Assembly (NCBI GenBank): GCA_006226425.1
Contig: SBGX01000027.1
Coordinates: 99,181 to 163,180 of the forward strand
Reading direction: 5' to 3'
DNA: 64,000 nt
Source of the DNA: Bacteroidota bacterium
GTDB lineage: Bacteria > Bacteroidota > Bacteroidia > Flavobacteriales_D > Crocinitomicaceae
The notes beneath the pieces are model-generated. The model searched no databases, was not told the origin of the DNA, and saw nothing but the letters and a program-made list of their open reading frames with translations. Positions within the stretch are counted from its first letter, which is position 1. Every line of letters starts with the position of its first letter. A program made the position numbers and the translations under genes. This document shows, piece after piece, positions 9,419 through 18,130 of the stretch.

Positions 9419-10165
9419 TCATTTTTCACCCGGGAGTTTGAGTACCATATCTTTACCCAGAGTCAAAGCATCAACATGTCCGGCAAGTTTTCCGTCCCCT
9501 GTTTTTACATGAATATGCATGTTCGTTGTATGATGAGTGAATACTGCATGGTGTGAATCTGAGTAAAAACCAAGCAATTCAACTTGTTGGTTATACTTGG
9601 TCCCATTCAAACCTGAATTCACATGTTTCTCATGTGAATGTTCCGTATCTCCATCCTTCCAATTGATAACGTGCCAATCAAATTCTAATGCTTTTCCTTC
9701 TATCAGAAATGGAAATGCTTTCTCAATGTTGATTCCGTTTTTCTTCGCGACACTTGCAATATGTTTCTCCAACTGTTCATAGGTCACGATGTCATCTGGA
9801 ATATTGTAAGATTTCCAACGTTCTACCACTGAGTACACGAGTAATGTTGCTTTTTTGTTAAAAGCCTTATCAATTGCAACGATACTATCTTGAACAAAAG
9901 AGTTGAATGTTTCCCCATTGAAAATTTGAATTTCGCCTTTCAGGTTTTCAAGCGCACCAATGGCATATAGATTCTTAGTTCCTTCCAGATCTCCGAGATC
10001 AAACTTAGCAGAGATATCACCTTGGTGCATCATGTTTTTTAATGCGCCAAAGTATTTGACCTCAAATTTTGTTGATTGCTTAATGGTATTTTGGGGATTA
10101 TCCTCGGACTGAGAACAGGAGACGAACAAGAGGCCTACTGTAAATAAGAGTATTGAGTGTTTCAT
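9419..10165 (-). CDS. Acetolactate decarboxylase-like lipoprotein (BudA family)
   Basis: 248 aa. An SPII signal ends in the lipobox LLFVSC (Cys17). From about residue 33 the sequence follows alpha-acetolactate decarboxylase: YFGALKNMMHQGD near the N-terminus and a metal-site segment NMHIHVKTGDGKLAGHV with H217, H219 and H230 as probable zinc ligands. Known BudA enzymes convert acetolactate to acetoin; lipid-anchored homologues also occur, and whether this copy keeps that substrate is unknown. It is the sole gene of its cassette, between attC 9307-9400 and attC 10182-10233, and has no acetolactate synthase partner. Confidence 0.75.
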   Translation of the reverse strand: MKHSILLFTVGLLFVSCSQSEDNPQNTIKQSTKFEVKYFGALKNMMHQGDISAKFDLGDLEGTKNLYAIGALENLKGEIQIFNGETFNSFVQDSIVAIDKAFNKKATLLVYSVVERWKSYNIPDDIVTYEQLEKHIASVAKKNGINIEKAFPFLIEGKALEFDWHVINWKDGDTEHSHEKHVNSGLNGTKYNQQVELLGFYSDSHHAVFTHHTTNMHIHVKTGDGKLAGHVDALTLGKDMVLKLPGEK

Positions 10166-10181
10166 TCTTCTGGTTTATAAT

Positions 10182-10233
10182 GCCCAACGATTCGGATAAA
10201 CTGCGTTTTAATGCAGTTTAGGTATTGTTGATG
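10182..10233 (-). repeat. attC: attC site, 52 bp, short class
   Basis: GCCCAAC to GTTGATG, with arms AAACTGC / GCAGTTT around TTTTAAT. It shares its core almost exactly with the sites at 12289, 22695 and 23455. Confidence 0.75.
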
Positions 10234-10270
10234 TTAGTTCATTTTTATTAAGCGATTTACGTACACCTTT

Positions 10271-11479
10271 TTAGTTTACAAAAGCCCGGATTTCATACTC
10301 GCTTTGTCCCGCTTGGTGAATTATTGTCATTGTCTCCATAATTTGACCACTATGAGTACGGAGAGGTGTAAACTTAATCTTTATTTTTTTGGATTGATTG
10401 GGATAAATAAATTCCTCTATTCTTTCTATGGAAAAACATTCACAGGAGCAGTCAATTCCCGAAATTGCAAGTTTATTTTCTCCTGTATTAACAATCTCAA
10501 GGTCAAAAAAATAAGATGACCCACGCTGAATTGTTTCAAAATCATACGAGGAGGGAATAAGTTCCATGGTGGTAAAAGTTTGAGCTTCGATGTCAGCCAT
10601 TTTTTCTTCCATGAAAATTGAAAACAAAGACTCACCATCACCGTACATGGCAGTTTTCATTGAATCGATAAATCTCTTCTGTTCATCACTTCCAATATAA
10701 TCATGAGACGTATAGTACTTGCTTGGTATCGAAGGAATGACGTTCAGTGAATCAAGGTCTTCTTTATAAAAGTTATATAACTTACTTATTGCCTGAACAC
10801 CTAAAACTTCCTTCCAGACGGCAATTTCATCAATTATACCAGCTTCAAAACAACATTCTTCATTTCTTGAACCGATATTTATTTTAGCATTCGTTTTGAT
10901 AGACCCCTTTAAATTATCCGTTGATGCCGTATGAGGTCGTACTATTCCATCTACATAAATCTTAATACCAGCTGCAGAAGATGATCCATCATAAGTAACA
11001 AGCAGGTGATGAGCTAACTTATCTGATAACACTTCTTCGTTCGTTTCTAGAAGAATAAAATTGTTTTGGTCTGCATTGTGTATGATGTACACAAGAACTC
11101 TACCTGTTGTGTTTGTAAATACTTCGAATCCTCGATAAGGAGAGGAATGATGCATCTTAGAAAAAATCATTCCAGGGCTACCCAATAAATCCGATTTTAC
11201 ATTGGCTTGAATCGTAAATGAAGCGTTGGACTCTAATTCTAAACCTTTCAATTCATTTAAAATGATGTTATCATCTTGCCCATCAAATCGATAATAACCA
11301 GTACCTATATGTTCAGCTCCGTGAACTTCTCCATTGTTTTGATACGCAGATTCATCGTTGGCATTAAAGTTAAAAGACCAATAGCCAACCAAACTTGTTT
11401 TGGGGAATACTTCTGGAATTTCCTGTGCTTGAATTGAATAAGTAAAAATTACCGCAATGCATAGAGTATATAATTTCAT
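10271..11479 (-). CDS. Secreted LamG-domain protein with C-terminal DUF1573 domain
   Basis: 402 aa. A signal peptide ends near residue 18 (SIQAQ). Residues about 30-230 form a LamG/concanavalin-like lectin domain (LVGYWSFN, YRFDGQDDNI, GSRNEECC). Residues about 310-402 match DUF1573, an Ig-like fold (YFFDLEIVNTGENKLAISG, CSCECF). This pairing suggests a cell-surface or periplasmic binding protein. No catalytic site is seen. Single gene of its cassette. Confidence 0.75.
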   Translation of the reverse strand: MKLYTLCIAVIFTYSIQAQEIPEVFPKTSLVGYWSFNFNANDESAYQNNGEVHGAEHIGTGYYRFDGQDDNIILNELKGLELESNASFTIQANVKSDLLGSPGMIFSKMHHSSPYRGFEVFTNTTGRVLVYIIHNADQNNFILLETNEEVLSDKLAHHLLVTYDGSSSAAGIKIYVDGIVRPHTASTDNLKGSIKTNAKINIGSRNEECCFEAGIIDEIAVWKEVLGVQAISKLYNFYKEDLDSLNVIPSIPSKYYTSHDYIGSDEQKRFIDSMKTAMYGDGESLFSIFMEEKMADIEAQTFTTMELIPSSYDFETIQRGSSYFFDLEIVNTGENKLAISGIDCSCECFSIERIEEFIYPNQSKKIKIKFTPLRTHSGQIMETMTIIHQAGQSEYEIRAFVN

Positions 11480-11502
11480 TTAAAAGTGATTTTTTGTTAT
11501 TA

Positions 11503-11558
11503 ACACCAACGGTTTGACGATGAGTACTTGCAATTACTTATAAGCATTGTTGGGGTGT
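11503..11558 (-). repeat. attC: attC site, 56 bp
   Basis: ACACCAAC to GTTGGGGTGT, nearly complementary ends, with inner arms such as AGTACTTGCAATTACTTATAAGC. The last codons of the DUF2071 gene (NNAYK and stop) are encoded inside it. Confidence 0.75.
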
Positions 11559-12268
11559 CTTTTTATTGTTTTTTTGTTTTCAACTGTTATTTCTGAACCT
11601 TCTGCAAGCATTATAGAATTTGGTTTTACAGAATTTAGGAAGTTAAATTTTCTACCATAAACTATTCCAAAGTCCACATTGATTTTATAATCACTCACTT
11701 TGTATGCTTCCCATTTAGGATGTGTCACTTCGTACTCGTTTGATTTTTCATCGTTAACTTTTGCATAGCCCCAATAATGTTCCGTAATAAATTCCGTTTC
11801 GCTTCCTGAAATGATTTCAAAACTTTCTTTACTTGCTGTCACCTCAAAGCTATTTTCAATCCCAGATTTGGTCCAATTGTATGCTACAATTCTTGAATCG
11901 TTATTTTCAATCCAATGATGACTCATTGGCAGAGTTTCATAATTTTCGTTGTAAACAGTATTTGCGACAAAAGTCAAAGCTCTTTTTGGTACAATTTCTT
12001 TAATGAAAACAACTCCTCGTTTCCATTCTCCATGTTCAAATCTTTTCACATAAAACCGCAAATTTACTTCCTCGAAATCTGTGTGAAATGGAATTTTTAT
12101 TCCTAATAGTTTTGTGTTTTTAAACATAAACCCGACTAAACTGACAAAGCATTTTTCATTCCACAAATCTAATTCGGTTCCAGCAGGAACAAATTCAGTT
12201 AAATGGTCTTTGTCAATCACATAATTTGCGATCGCAAGTTTTCTCCATTCTGCCTTTAAGAAACTCAT
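11534..12268 (-). CDS. DUF2071 (YqjF-like) protein
   Basis: 244 aa. The opening FLKAEWRKLAIANYVID and the LVGFMF, VNLRFYVKR and GVVFIKEIVP segments match DUF2071. The family has no known reaction. The C-terminus (RHPNNAYK) runs into the attC site, so the final residues may have been supplied by the recombination site on capture. Sole gene of its cassette. Confidence 0.75.
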   Translation of the reverse strand: MSFLKAEWRKLAIANYVIDKDHLTEFVPAGTELDLWNEKCFVSLVGFMFKNTKLLGIKIPFHTDFEEVNLRFYVKRFEHGEWKRGVVFIKEIVPKRALTFVANTVYNENYETLPMSHHWIENNDSRIVAYNWTKSGIENSFEVTASKESFEIISGSETEFITEHYWGYAKVNDEKSNEYEVTHPKWEAYKVSDYKINVDFGIVYGRKFNFLNSVKPNSIMLAEGSEITVENKKTIKRHPNNAYK

Positions 12269-12288
12269 TTACGTTCTGTTTTAATGCG

Positions 12289-12340
12289 CTACAACGTTCT
12301 GTTTAAACGGCGTTTTAATGCAGTGTAGGTATTGTTAGCC
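12289..12340 (-). repeat. attC: attC site, 52 bp, short class
   Basis: CTACAAC to GTTAGCC with the short-class core (CGTTTTAATGCAG). Its GTTA supplies the TAA stop codon of the lactonase gene. Confidence 0.8.
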
Positions 12341-13468
12341 ACCGTATTTTATCATTTTCAAACTTGTCGGAGAATTTATTCCTTTTAACACACTTAGTTT
12401 CGTTAATAATCCTGTTTCAATATCTCTACTAAATATTACCAAATCGTTTGAAGCCTGATTTGCTACTATTAAATATTTCCCTGTGGGGTCAATGACAAAG
12501 CTACGAGGAATGGCACCGTGCGTAGATTGATGATCTTGTATAGAAAGTGTTCCACTATTTACTTGTATTTTGAAAATTGAGATTGAGTTTTCATCTTGTC
12601 GATTTGATGCATATAGGAATTTCCCGTCTGGTGATATGTGAATGTCTGAGGAGGCATATTCTTCTTGATTAAGCTCGTATGAATCATATGTGTTGAAGAG
12701 AATTAATTTGCCGTCCTGATATTTATAGAATGAAACCGTTCCGCTTAACTCTTCTACACAATAGGCATATGGTTCAGTTGGATGAAATGAGAAGTGCCTT
12801 GGCCCCGAACCTTGGCTCGTTTTAATCGTTAAGGTGTCGATAGCCGTAAGCAAATTCTCTTCGTCAAACTTGAAGACACGAATTTCATCAGTACCTAAAT
12901 CAGGAGAAAGAACATACTTGCCATCAGGACTGAAGTTACTAGAATGGATATGAGCGTCATCTTGTCGGCCCTTTATGATGCTATTCCCTTTGAATTCTAA
13001 TAATTGTGACAATGGTCGAAGGTTACCATCAGAATTACATTTGAAAGTACATACTCCTGCATTCGTGTAATTTGATGCAATGACGTATTCACTATTTTTG
13101 CTGATAACAAGATGTACCGGGTTCTTACCTCCTGTGGTCTGTTTATTCAGGAATGTAAGTTTACCAGTTAATGTATCTATTTTGAACGCAGAAACAGAGC
13201 CATGTTTATCCAGCTTTGTTTCTGTGCATGCGTACAGGAATTTACCGTTTGGTGAGATTGACAAATATGAAGGATTTATCAAATTACCCTCTCTTTCAAC
13301 TTCTGTTAGTTCACCGGTTTCTGTATCAAAAGCGAAAACAACTATTCCTTCGGACTCTACTCCTGCAGTATATGACCCTACAAATAGATATGTAGTTGGA
13401 ATATCCTGTCCTAAGACAAAACCAATTAACATTGCTAATGGTATGGATATGAAGAGTCGAATATTCAA
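12335..13468 (-). CDS. Lactonase-family beta-propeller protein, secreted (6-phosphogluconolactonase-like)
   Basis: 377 aa. A signal peptide covers about residues 1-20. The body is a seven-bladed propeller of the PF10282 lactonase family, with repeated SPDGKFLYA/C motifs (for example SISPNGKFLYAC, HISPDGKFLYAS, VIDPTGKYLIVA). The start is a TTG at 13468; an ATG 8 bp further upstream is out of frame and meets a stop after three codons. The stop codon lies inside attC 12289-12340. An exported lactonase could cut sugar lactones; the substrate is not readable. Confidence 0.75.
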   Translation of the reverse strand: MNIRLFISIPLAMLIGFVLGQDIPTTYLFVGSYTAGVESEGIVVFAFDTETGELTEVEREGNLINPSYLSISPNGKFLYACTETKLDKHGSVSAFKIDTLTGKLTFLNKQTTGGKNPVHLVISKNSEYVIASNYTNAGVCTFKCNSDGNLRPLSQLLEFKGNSIIKGRQDDAHIHSSNFSPDGKYVLSPDLGTDEIRVFKFDEENLLTAIDTLTIKTSQGSGPRHFSFHPTEPYAYCVEELSGTVSFYKYQDGKLILFNTYDSYELNQEEYASSDIHISPDGKFLYASNRQDENSISIFKIQVNSGTLSIQDHQSTHGAIPRSFVIDPTGKYLIVANQASNDLVIFSRDIETGLLTKLSVLKGINSPTSLKMIKYGG

Positions 13469-13479
13469 AATTTCATGGT

Positions 13480-13549
13480 AGCTAACGCGCGGACATTTAA
13501 AGATAGCGATTTTTAGCCGCGTGGAGTGTAGACAGTATTATAGTTGGCC
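13480..13549 (-). repeat. attC: attC site, 70 bp
   Basis: AGCTAAC to GTTGGCC, with the GCGCGG / CCGCGT arms near the ends. The stop codon of the next gene (13549) abuts its right edge. Confidence 0.65.
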
Positions 13550-14028
13550 TATTTTTCTGTTACACAACTCTCTATCGCGTTTTCAACTAACTCTTTTTGA
13601 CGTTTTAGTGCTTTTTCAGAAGTAAGAGCAAATAATAGATTGAATATGACTACAGCTCCTATCAAGAACAAAGTATCCTTTTGACTAAATAGAGAAGTGT
13701 ATAATAATCCAAGCAGCAGAAGCCCGAGGAAAACTGATTGTTGCCATCCAAAATAGGAGATCGAGGTAATTATTGTCGTTTCCTTTTCCGAATCATTAAT
13801 AAACACTGCTGTTGTACCTCCACCATATCTATTTTTTACACCTCGTTGTTCTTTCAGGAATATTCCTTTATCCTTTTCATTTCGAAACAGAAGTCCATTT
13901 GGATTATAATCTCTTATATAGCCATCATCATTATACTGGTAAACTGTATTCGCCCTGATCTTACGGACAAAGCACTGTCCTTCAGCATTCGTTTTGTATT
14001 TCTTTATGTACAGTGGTAACAGATACAC
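13549..14028 (-). CDS. Small membrane protein of unknown function
   Basis: 159 aa from a GTG at 14028. The N-terminal half is soluble and basic, with an RYGGGTTAVFIND segment; two hydrophobic helices lie at about 97-113 and 117-134. It resembles no family I know. It is the single gene of its cassette, between attC 13480-13549 and attC 14038-14118, and the start codon is only 10 bp from the upstream site. Confidence 0.5.
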   Translation of the reverse strand: MYLLPLYIKKYKTNAEGQCFVRKIRANTVYQYNDDGYIRDYNPNGLLFRNEKDKGIFLKEQRGVKNRYGGGTTAVFINDSEKETTIITSISYFGWQQSVFLGLLLLGLLYTSLFSQKDTLFLIGAVVIFNLLFALTSEKALKRQKELVENAIESCVTEK

Positions 14029-14037
14029 TTCAATTGA

Positions 14038-14118
14038 CTATTACGTTCCTGCACTAGGCCAAGAGGCACTTTCTAACCAGTGTAATTGTGGTGCCATTTT
14101 GCTTAGTGCATGTTATGT
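14038..14118 (-). repeat. attC: attC site, 81 bp, partly degenerate
   Basis: The right end GTTATGT is good; the left end CTATTAC deviates from RYYYAAC. Arms GCACTA / TAGTGC and GGCAC / GTGCC pair. It encodes the last residues (HNMH) of the S41 peptidase gene. Confidence 0.6.
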
Positions 14119-15449
14119 TCATTTATTATTTCAATCAAATTAGTTAATTCTAAATCATCAGATAACTCTTCTTCGATAAATATATCAGGAAAAACGCCAT
14201 GATTTGGATTTTCTATTTGATCTATAGCATATGTATTGACCATTAAAGGAAAATAGAGTTCGATTCCTGAATAGGGTAAAAAATAGGAGCAATACACATT
14301 GCCGTTGCAACCAGAAGCTCTACCACCTGTTTCGGTTCCTACAATCTTTCCTAAGTTGTGCTCTTTAACAAGAGATGCAAAGTGACTAGCGGCAGAGGCG
14401 GTTCTTCCATTAACCAAAACGTACAAATTGATGTCTAAATACAAATCGCCTTGAAAGTCGACTTGTCTTGAAGGCTCAGATTTAGTTGGGGTTTTAAGTA
14501 CATTTTCATAGGTCGTTCCATGAAATATTAAGTCCATAGAATACTTTGCTAAACCCACGGTATCGATAGTGGAGCTCATTAATTTAAAGGATGTTGGGGT
14601 GAAATTTCTCAGTAGCAAATCAATTCGATCTCCTCCGCCATTATCCCTGATGTCAATGATAACATCTTTGATTTTCTTGCGTTCCAACTTATTTCGGGTC
14701 TTCTTACAGAACTTTTCGAAATCGGCAATGGATTTTTCATCACCTGGAAAGTTAAAGACCCTAATCAATCCAATTTTCTTTTCATCACCTACCAGAGTAA
14801 AATCAAAACCTTGACATTTGGGTTCTGAAGCTGAAATACTGGAGGCGTCAAAATGACTTTCAACCATGGCTCCATCATGTAAGGTGACAACCTTAAATTC
14901 AACGGGGTTCCCAAGTATAATAGGAATATCCAGTTTACATCTTCTTTCAAATAATGCAGCGTTTAACGGAGAATCACCATCAGAAGAATGGAGCTTCTTG
15001 CCTTTTTCAAAAACTGATTTCCAACTGATACCATTTATCGAAACAACTTGATCTCCTCTAAATAGATTCAATTCGGGATAGTTCTGAGCAATCAATCCAT
15101 TACCCTTAATCACTTTTATTTTCAAAGGAAATTCGTTGATTGTAGAATCCAGTTTTTTTGTTCTGTAAGCACCTGAATGGGCGCATTTTATTGAGCTCAC
15201 AAGATTTGCATAGCATTGGAAAGCATCTAAAATTAATATTGAATCCTGGAAATTATATTCTTGAAGAACAGAATCCTTTAGCTTGTTTAGACCTTCCTCA
15301 GTTTGAAATGCAAAAGGATTGGCATGAACATCGGTCAGAACCAAAGCGGTCAAATCTATTTCTTTCTGAAACTCTTTTCCAGATATTTTTTGAGAATGTG
15401 CAATTTGATAAGTACAAATTAACAAGAGGAAGAATACTGAGTGTTTCAT
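14103..15449 (-). CDS. S41-family peptidase, secreted
   Basis: 448 aa. A signal peptide ends near residue 19. The C-terminal half holds the S41 (tail-specific protease) core: DVIIDIRDNGGGD, the serine-bearing LVNGRTASAASHFA and the GTETGGRASG motif. A PDZ-like segment (FRGDQVVSINGISW) precedes it. Such proteins cut exported substrates. It is a cassette gene with no promoter of its own visible; the upstream attC starts 8 bp before its ATG. A second S41 gene lies in another cassette at 26470-27900. Confidence 0.8.
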   Translation of the reverse strand: MKHSVFFLLLICTYQIAHSQKISGKEFQKEIDLTALVLTDVHANPFAFQTEEGLNKLKDSVLQEYNFQDSILILDAFQCYANLVSSIKCAHSGAYRTKKLDSTINEFPLKIKVIKGNGLIAQNYPELNLFRGDQVVSINGISWKSVFEKGKKLHSSDGDSPLNAALFERRCKLDIPIILGNPVEFKVVTLHDGAMVESHFDASSISASEPKCQGFDFTLVGDEKKIGLIRVFNFPGDEKSIADFEKFCKKTRNKLERKKIKDVIIDIRDNGGGDRIDLLLRNFTPTSFKLMSSTIDTVGLAKYSMDLIFHGTTYENVLKTPTKSEPSRQVDFQGDLYLDINLYVLVNGRTASAASHFASLVKEHNLGKIVGTETGGRASGCNGNVYCSYFLPYSGIELYFPLMVNTYAIDQIENPNHGVFPDIFIEEELSDDLELTNLIEIINEHNMH

Positions 15450-15456
15450 TTATTGA

Positions 15457-15644
15457 ACATAACGGCTCGACTAAGTGGAGTGGGAGAATGTGAGTTGTGA
15501 ATATTCCTACACCAACTACGCAAAGCCAAACTAAGTTTTATGTTTTAAATATCTGAATAAAATATCACACTTAGTTTGGCGGTAAACAGAGGTGGCAATA
15601 TACCTTTAACAGTTAAGCCCCACTACGTTTAGCTCTTGTTATGA
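15457..15644 (-). repeat. attC: attC site, 188 bp, long class
   Basis: ACATAAC to GTTATGA. Outer arms CTAAGTGGAGTGGG / CCCCACTACGTTTAG and an inner pair GCCAAACTAAG / CTTAGTTTGGC make a long imperfect hairpin. It is the longest site of the array. Confidence 0.75.
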
Positions 15645-15699
15645 TTAGTTTTTTTAGTGAGCAATTAAATCAGAATATTTTGATTAAACTATTCTGAAG

Positions 15700-17355
15700 T
15701 CAATTTTTGACTTTTTGAAACCATACATTTTTTACTCGATTCATATTTACCAAAAACCCTGAAATTACTCCACTTTCGTCACGATTGTATTTTACGATTG
15801 CCATGCCAGACCAATCGCAAACGTCTCTTTTTAATATTGCAATGGGGAATTCTCCATGCCTACTGTGATATCCTATTAATTGTCCATTCTTCATTTGTAC
15901 TTCATAGAATGTTTCTAATTCAGAACTATAAAATTTGCCTAGTAATTCCTGTTGTTCTCTTTCTGTTAAAGGGCTATCATCATATTCTTCAAAAGTTTGT
16001 ATAGGTTTATTGCCATCCTTAACCGTCATCATTTTCTTTGTACCTTTTTGAAATTGAACAAGAACTTGTGCTTTAATACCACCGAGAATAAATTCATTAT
16101 GGCCTGTTTGAACCAAGTGAGATTTTATTCCATTGTTCCGTAAATACCAAAGCGTATCGTTTTCAAAATAAACTTTTCGAGGGTAGTTTTCGTTTGTATT
16201 CCAATAACTGCCAACTACATTTTTTGCATTTTCAATAGCAAGAGGTACTGGTTTTAGAGGTATTTTTTTCTCCCCCTTTGAGCTGTTCTTTTTTAGAAAG
16301 AGTTTAAGTAGTTCTTGTTGTTTTTGCTGGACATTGTATGAAGTGAAGTTGCTTAATAACACTACCGTTAATTCATCTTTTGGGTAATATTCTGCATAGG
16401 AAAGAAAGCCAGGTATTCCACCTGAGTGTTGTATTCGTTTGTTGCCATGAAAATCTTCCACAAAAACACCAAACGCGTAATGGTTCATTTCTCCATTCGT
16501 AAGTGTGTCAGTTGTTTGTAACAATTCAAATGCTTTTTCCCATCCTTTTGTAGGGTTTCGGAAGTTGCTCATCCAATTACTTAAATCTGAGGCTGTAGTG
16601 TAGATGTTAGAAGCTCCTAAATCTAAACTGGTGTTTTCTGCTCTAGCAAACAGATTCCTACCGACTTCATAATAAGGGGTAGCTACTTTCTGATGAGCAT
16701 TATTGTTTGTTTCATCTATAAAGGTATTAGCCATATTTAAGGGCGAAAAAATAGTTTCTTTCATCCATGTTTGAAATGGTTGTTGCGTGATTTTTTCTAT
16801 AATCAGAGCAAGCAGAACATAATTGGAATTGGAATACATAAATTGTTCTCCAGAGTTAAAGTTCAAGCTTGTCTGCTTGCAGAAATACCGATAATTATCT
16901 TCGGTGGTAATGGCATCACCATCTCGCCAACCCGCTAGTCCAAAAAATTCTGGGGTACTTCGGAAACCACTTGTGTGATGTAATAAATGACGAATTGTAA
17001 TCATTTGTTCAAATGGATGTAATTCAGGAAGGTATTTCCGAATGTCGTCATCAAAGGAAAGCTTGTTTGCTAGATGAAGCTTTACAATACCCATCGCTGT
17101 AAATTGTTTGGATACTGAACCAATGTTGAAAATGGTTTCGGAATCCATGGGAATGCGATATTTGACATTCGCCAGGCCATAAGATTGAGAGAATATCAGT
17201 TCTCCTTTTTTCATTATTTGGACGACGGCTCCCGGATGCCCTTCTTCATTCCAATCACTAAATAGTTGATTAATTTCTTTATCCAACTTTTGAGCATACG
17301 ATAATATGCTACTACCTAGCACTAGTGCTATTATTAACCCGACTGTTTTGTTCAT
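15700..17355 (-). CDS. Serine hydrolase, beta-lactamase class C/PBP4* family, secreted
   Basis: 551 aa. A signal peptide ends near residue 22. The active-site SxxK is S80-V-S-K83, the YxN motif is Y174-S-N176, and HSGG stands in for the KTG box. About 170 C-terminal residues form an extra beta-rich domain seen in such esterase/peptidase-like enzymes. It is probably not an antibiotic beta-lactamase; the reaction is unknown. It follows the response regulator gene by about 90 bp without an attC between them, so a three-gene cassette is implied. Confidence 0.8.
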   Translation of the reverse strand: MNKTVGLIIALVLGSSILSYAQKLDKEINQLFSDWNEEGHPGAVVQIMKKGELIFSQSYGLANVKYRIPMDSETIFNIGSVSKQFTAMGIVKLHLANKLSFDDDIRKYLPELHPFEQMITIRHLLHHTSGFRSTPEFFGLAGWRDGDAITTEDNYRYFCKQTSLNFNSGEQFMYSNSNYVLLALIIEKITQQPFQTWMKETIFSPLNMANTFIDETNNNAHQKVATPYYEVGRNLFARAENTSLDLGASNIYTTASDLSNWMSNFRNPTKGWEKAFELLQTTDTLTNGEMNHYAFGVFVEDFHGNKRIQHSGGIPGFLSYAEYYPKDELTVVLLSNFTSYNVQQKQQELLKLFLKKNSSKGEKKIPLKPVPLAIENAKNVVGSYWNTNENYPRKVYFENDTLWYLRNNGIKSHLVQTGHNEFILGGIKAQVLVQFQKGTKKMMTVKDGNKPIQTFEEYDDSPLTEREQQELLGKFYSSELETFYEVQMKNGQLIGYHSRHGEFPIAILKRDVCDWSGMAIVKYNRDESGVISGFLVNMNRVKNVWFQKVKN

Positions 17356-17446
17356 AGCGTTTTGATTTTATTCAAATGTGCTATGAAACCTTTACATCAA
17401 AAAATATGATCCGCCAGTTGCTGAAAGTAATCTGTGAAATAGAGTC

Positions 17447-18130
17447 TTAGACTTTTGACCGCTTAATAAAATGATGGAAATTAGCTTTGTAAGTAGCAGA
17501 AATAGGGATTTTTTCTTTTCCAATAGCAATAAAGTTTCGCTCAATAACATCAATTTTCTCAATTGAAACCAAGTAAGATTTGTGTACCCGTTGGAAATTC
17601 ATTTTAGGGAGTAACTGTTGTAGTTCTGTGAACGTTTGCAGTGTCATAATCTTTTTGTTAGAAGAAGTATGTATTCTTCTGTAATCTCCCATCCCTTCAA
17701 TGTATAGAACTTCATTTAGGTAGACTTTTTCTAGGGCATATCCGGACTTTACAAAGATGTAATTAGAAGGTTCATTGTTTACGCTTTCATATTTATTAAT
17801 GGCTTGTAAAAAGCGGGGGTACGTAAAGGGTTTTAAGAGATAATCAAGCACATTGAGTTCATAACCTTTAATGGCATATTCCTCAAATGCAGTGGTGAAA
17901 ATGATTTTGCTTTTAACGTTTGCCGTTTCCAGAAATTCAATTCCAGTAAGTTCATCCATTCGTATATCCAAAAAGATAAGATCAATTGGTTGAGTTGTGA
18001 GAAATTTTAGTGCATCATTGGCGTTTTCAAAGCTTCCCATTAGCTCTAAAATGGGTGTTTTCAGCACATACGATTTTGTACGTTTCAAAGCTAACGGTTC
18101 ATCTTCTACTATAATGCAGGATATTTTCAT
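17447..18130 (-). CDS. LytTR response regulator
   Basis: 227 aa from the ATG at 18130, which overlaps the kinase gene by 4 bp; an ATG at 18142 is a less likely start. The receiver domain carries the phospho-acceptor D55 (FLDIRM) and the conserved K99 (LLKPF). Residues about 130-225 are a LytTR DNA-binding domain (YIEGMGDYRRIHT, FQRVHKSYLVS). Its partner kinase lies directly upstream. Probable target: its own cassette including the serine hydrolase, by proximity only. Confidence 0.85.
   Translation of the reverse strand: MKISCIIVEDEPLALKRTKSYVLKTPILELMGSFENANDALKFLTTQPIDLIFLDIRMDELTGIEFLETANVKSKIIFTTAFEEYAIKGYELNVLDYLLKPFTYPRFLQAINKYESVNNEPSNYIFVKSGYALEKVYLNEVLYIEGMGDYRRIHTSSNKKIMTLQTFTELQQLLPKMNFQRVHKSYLVSIEKIDVIERNFIAIGKEKIPISATYKANFHHFIKRSKV

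Noticed and set aside
15700..17355. Beta-lactamase resistance gene
   Set aside because: SxxK and YxN are present but KTG is replaced by HSGG and there is a large C-terminal domain; a peptidase or esterase is more likely.
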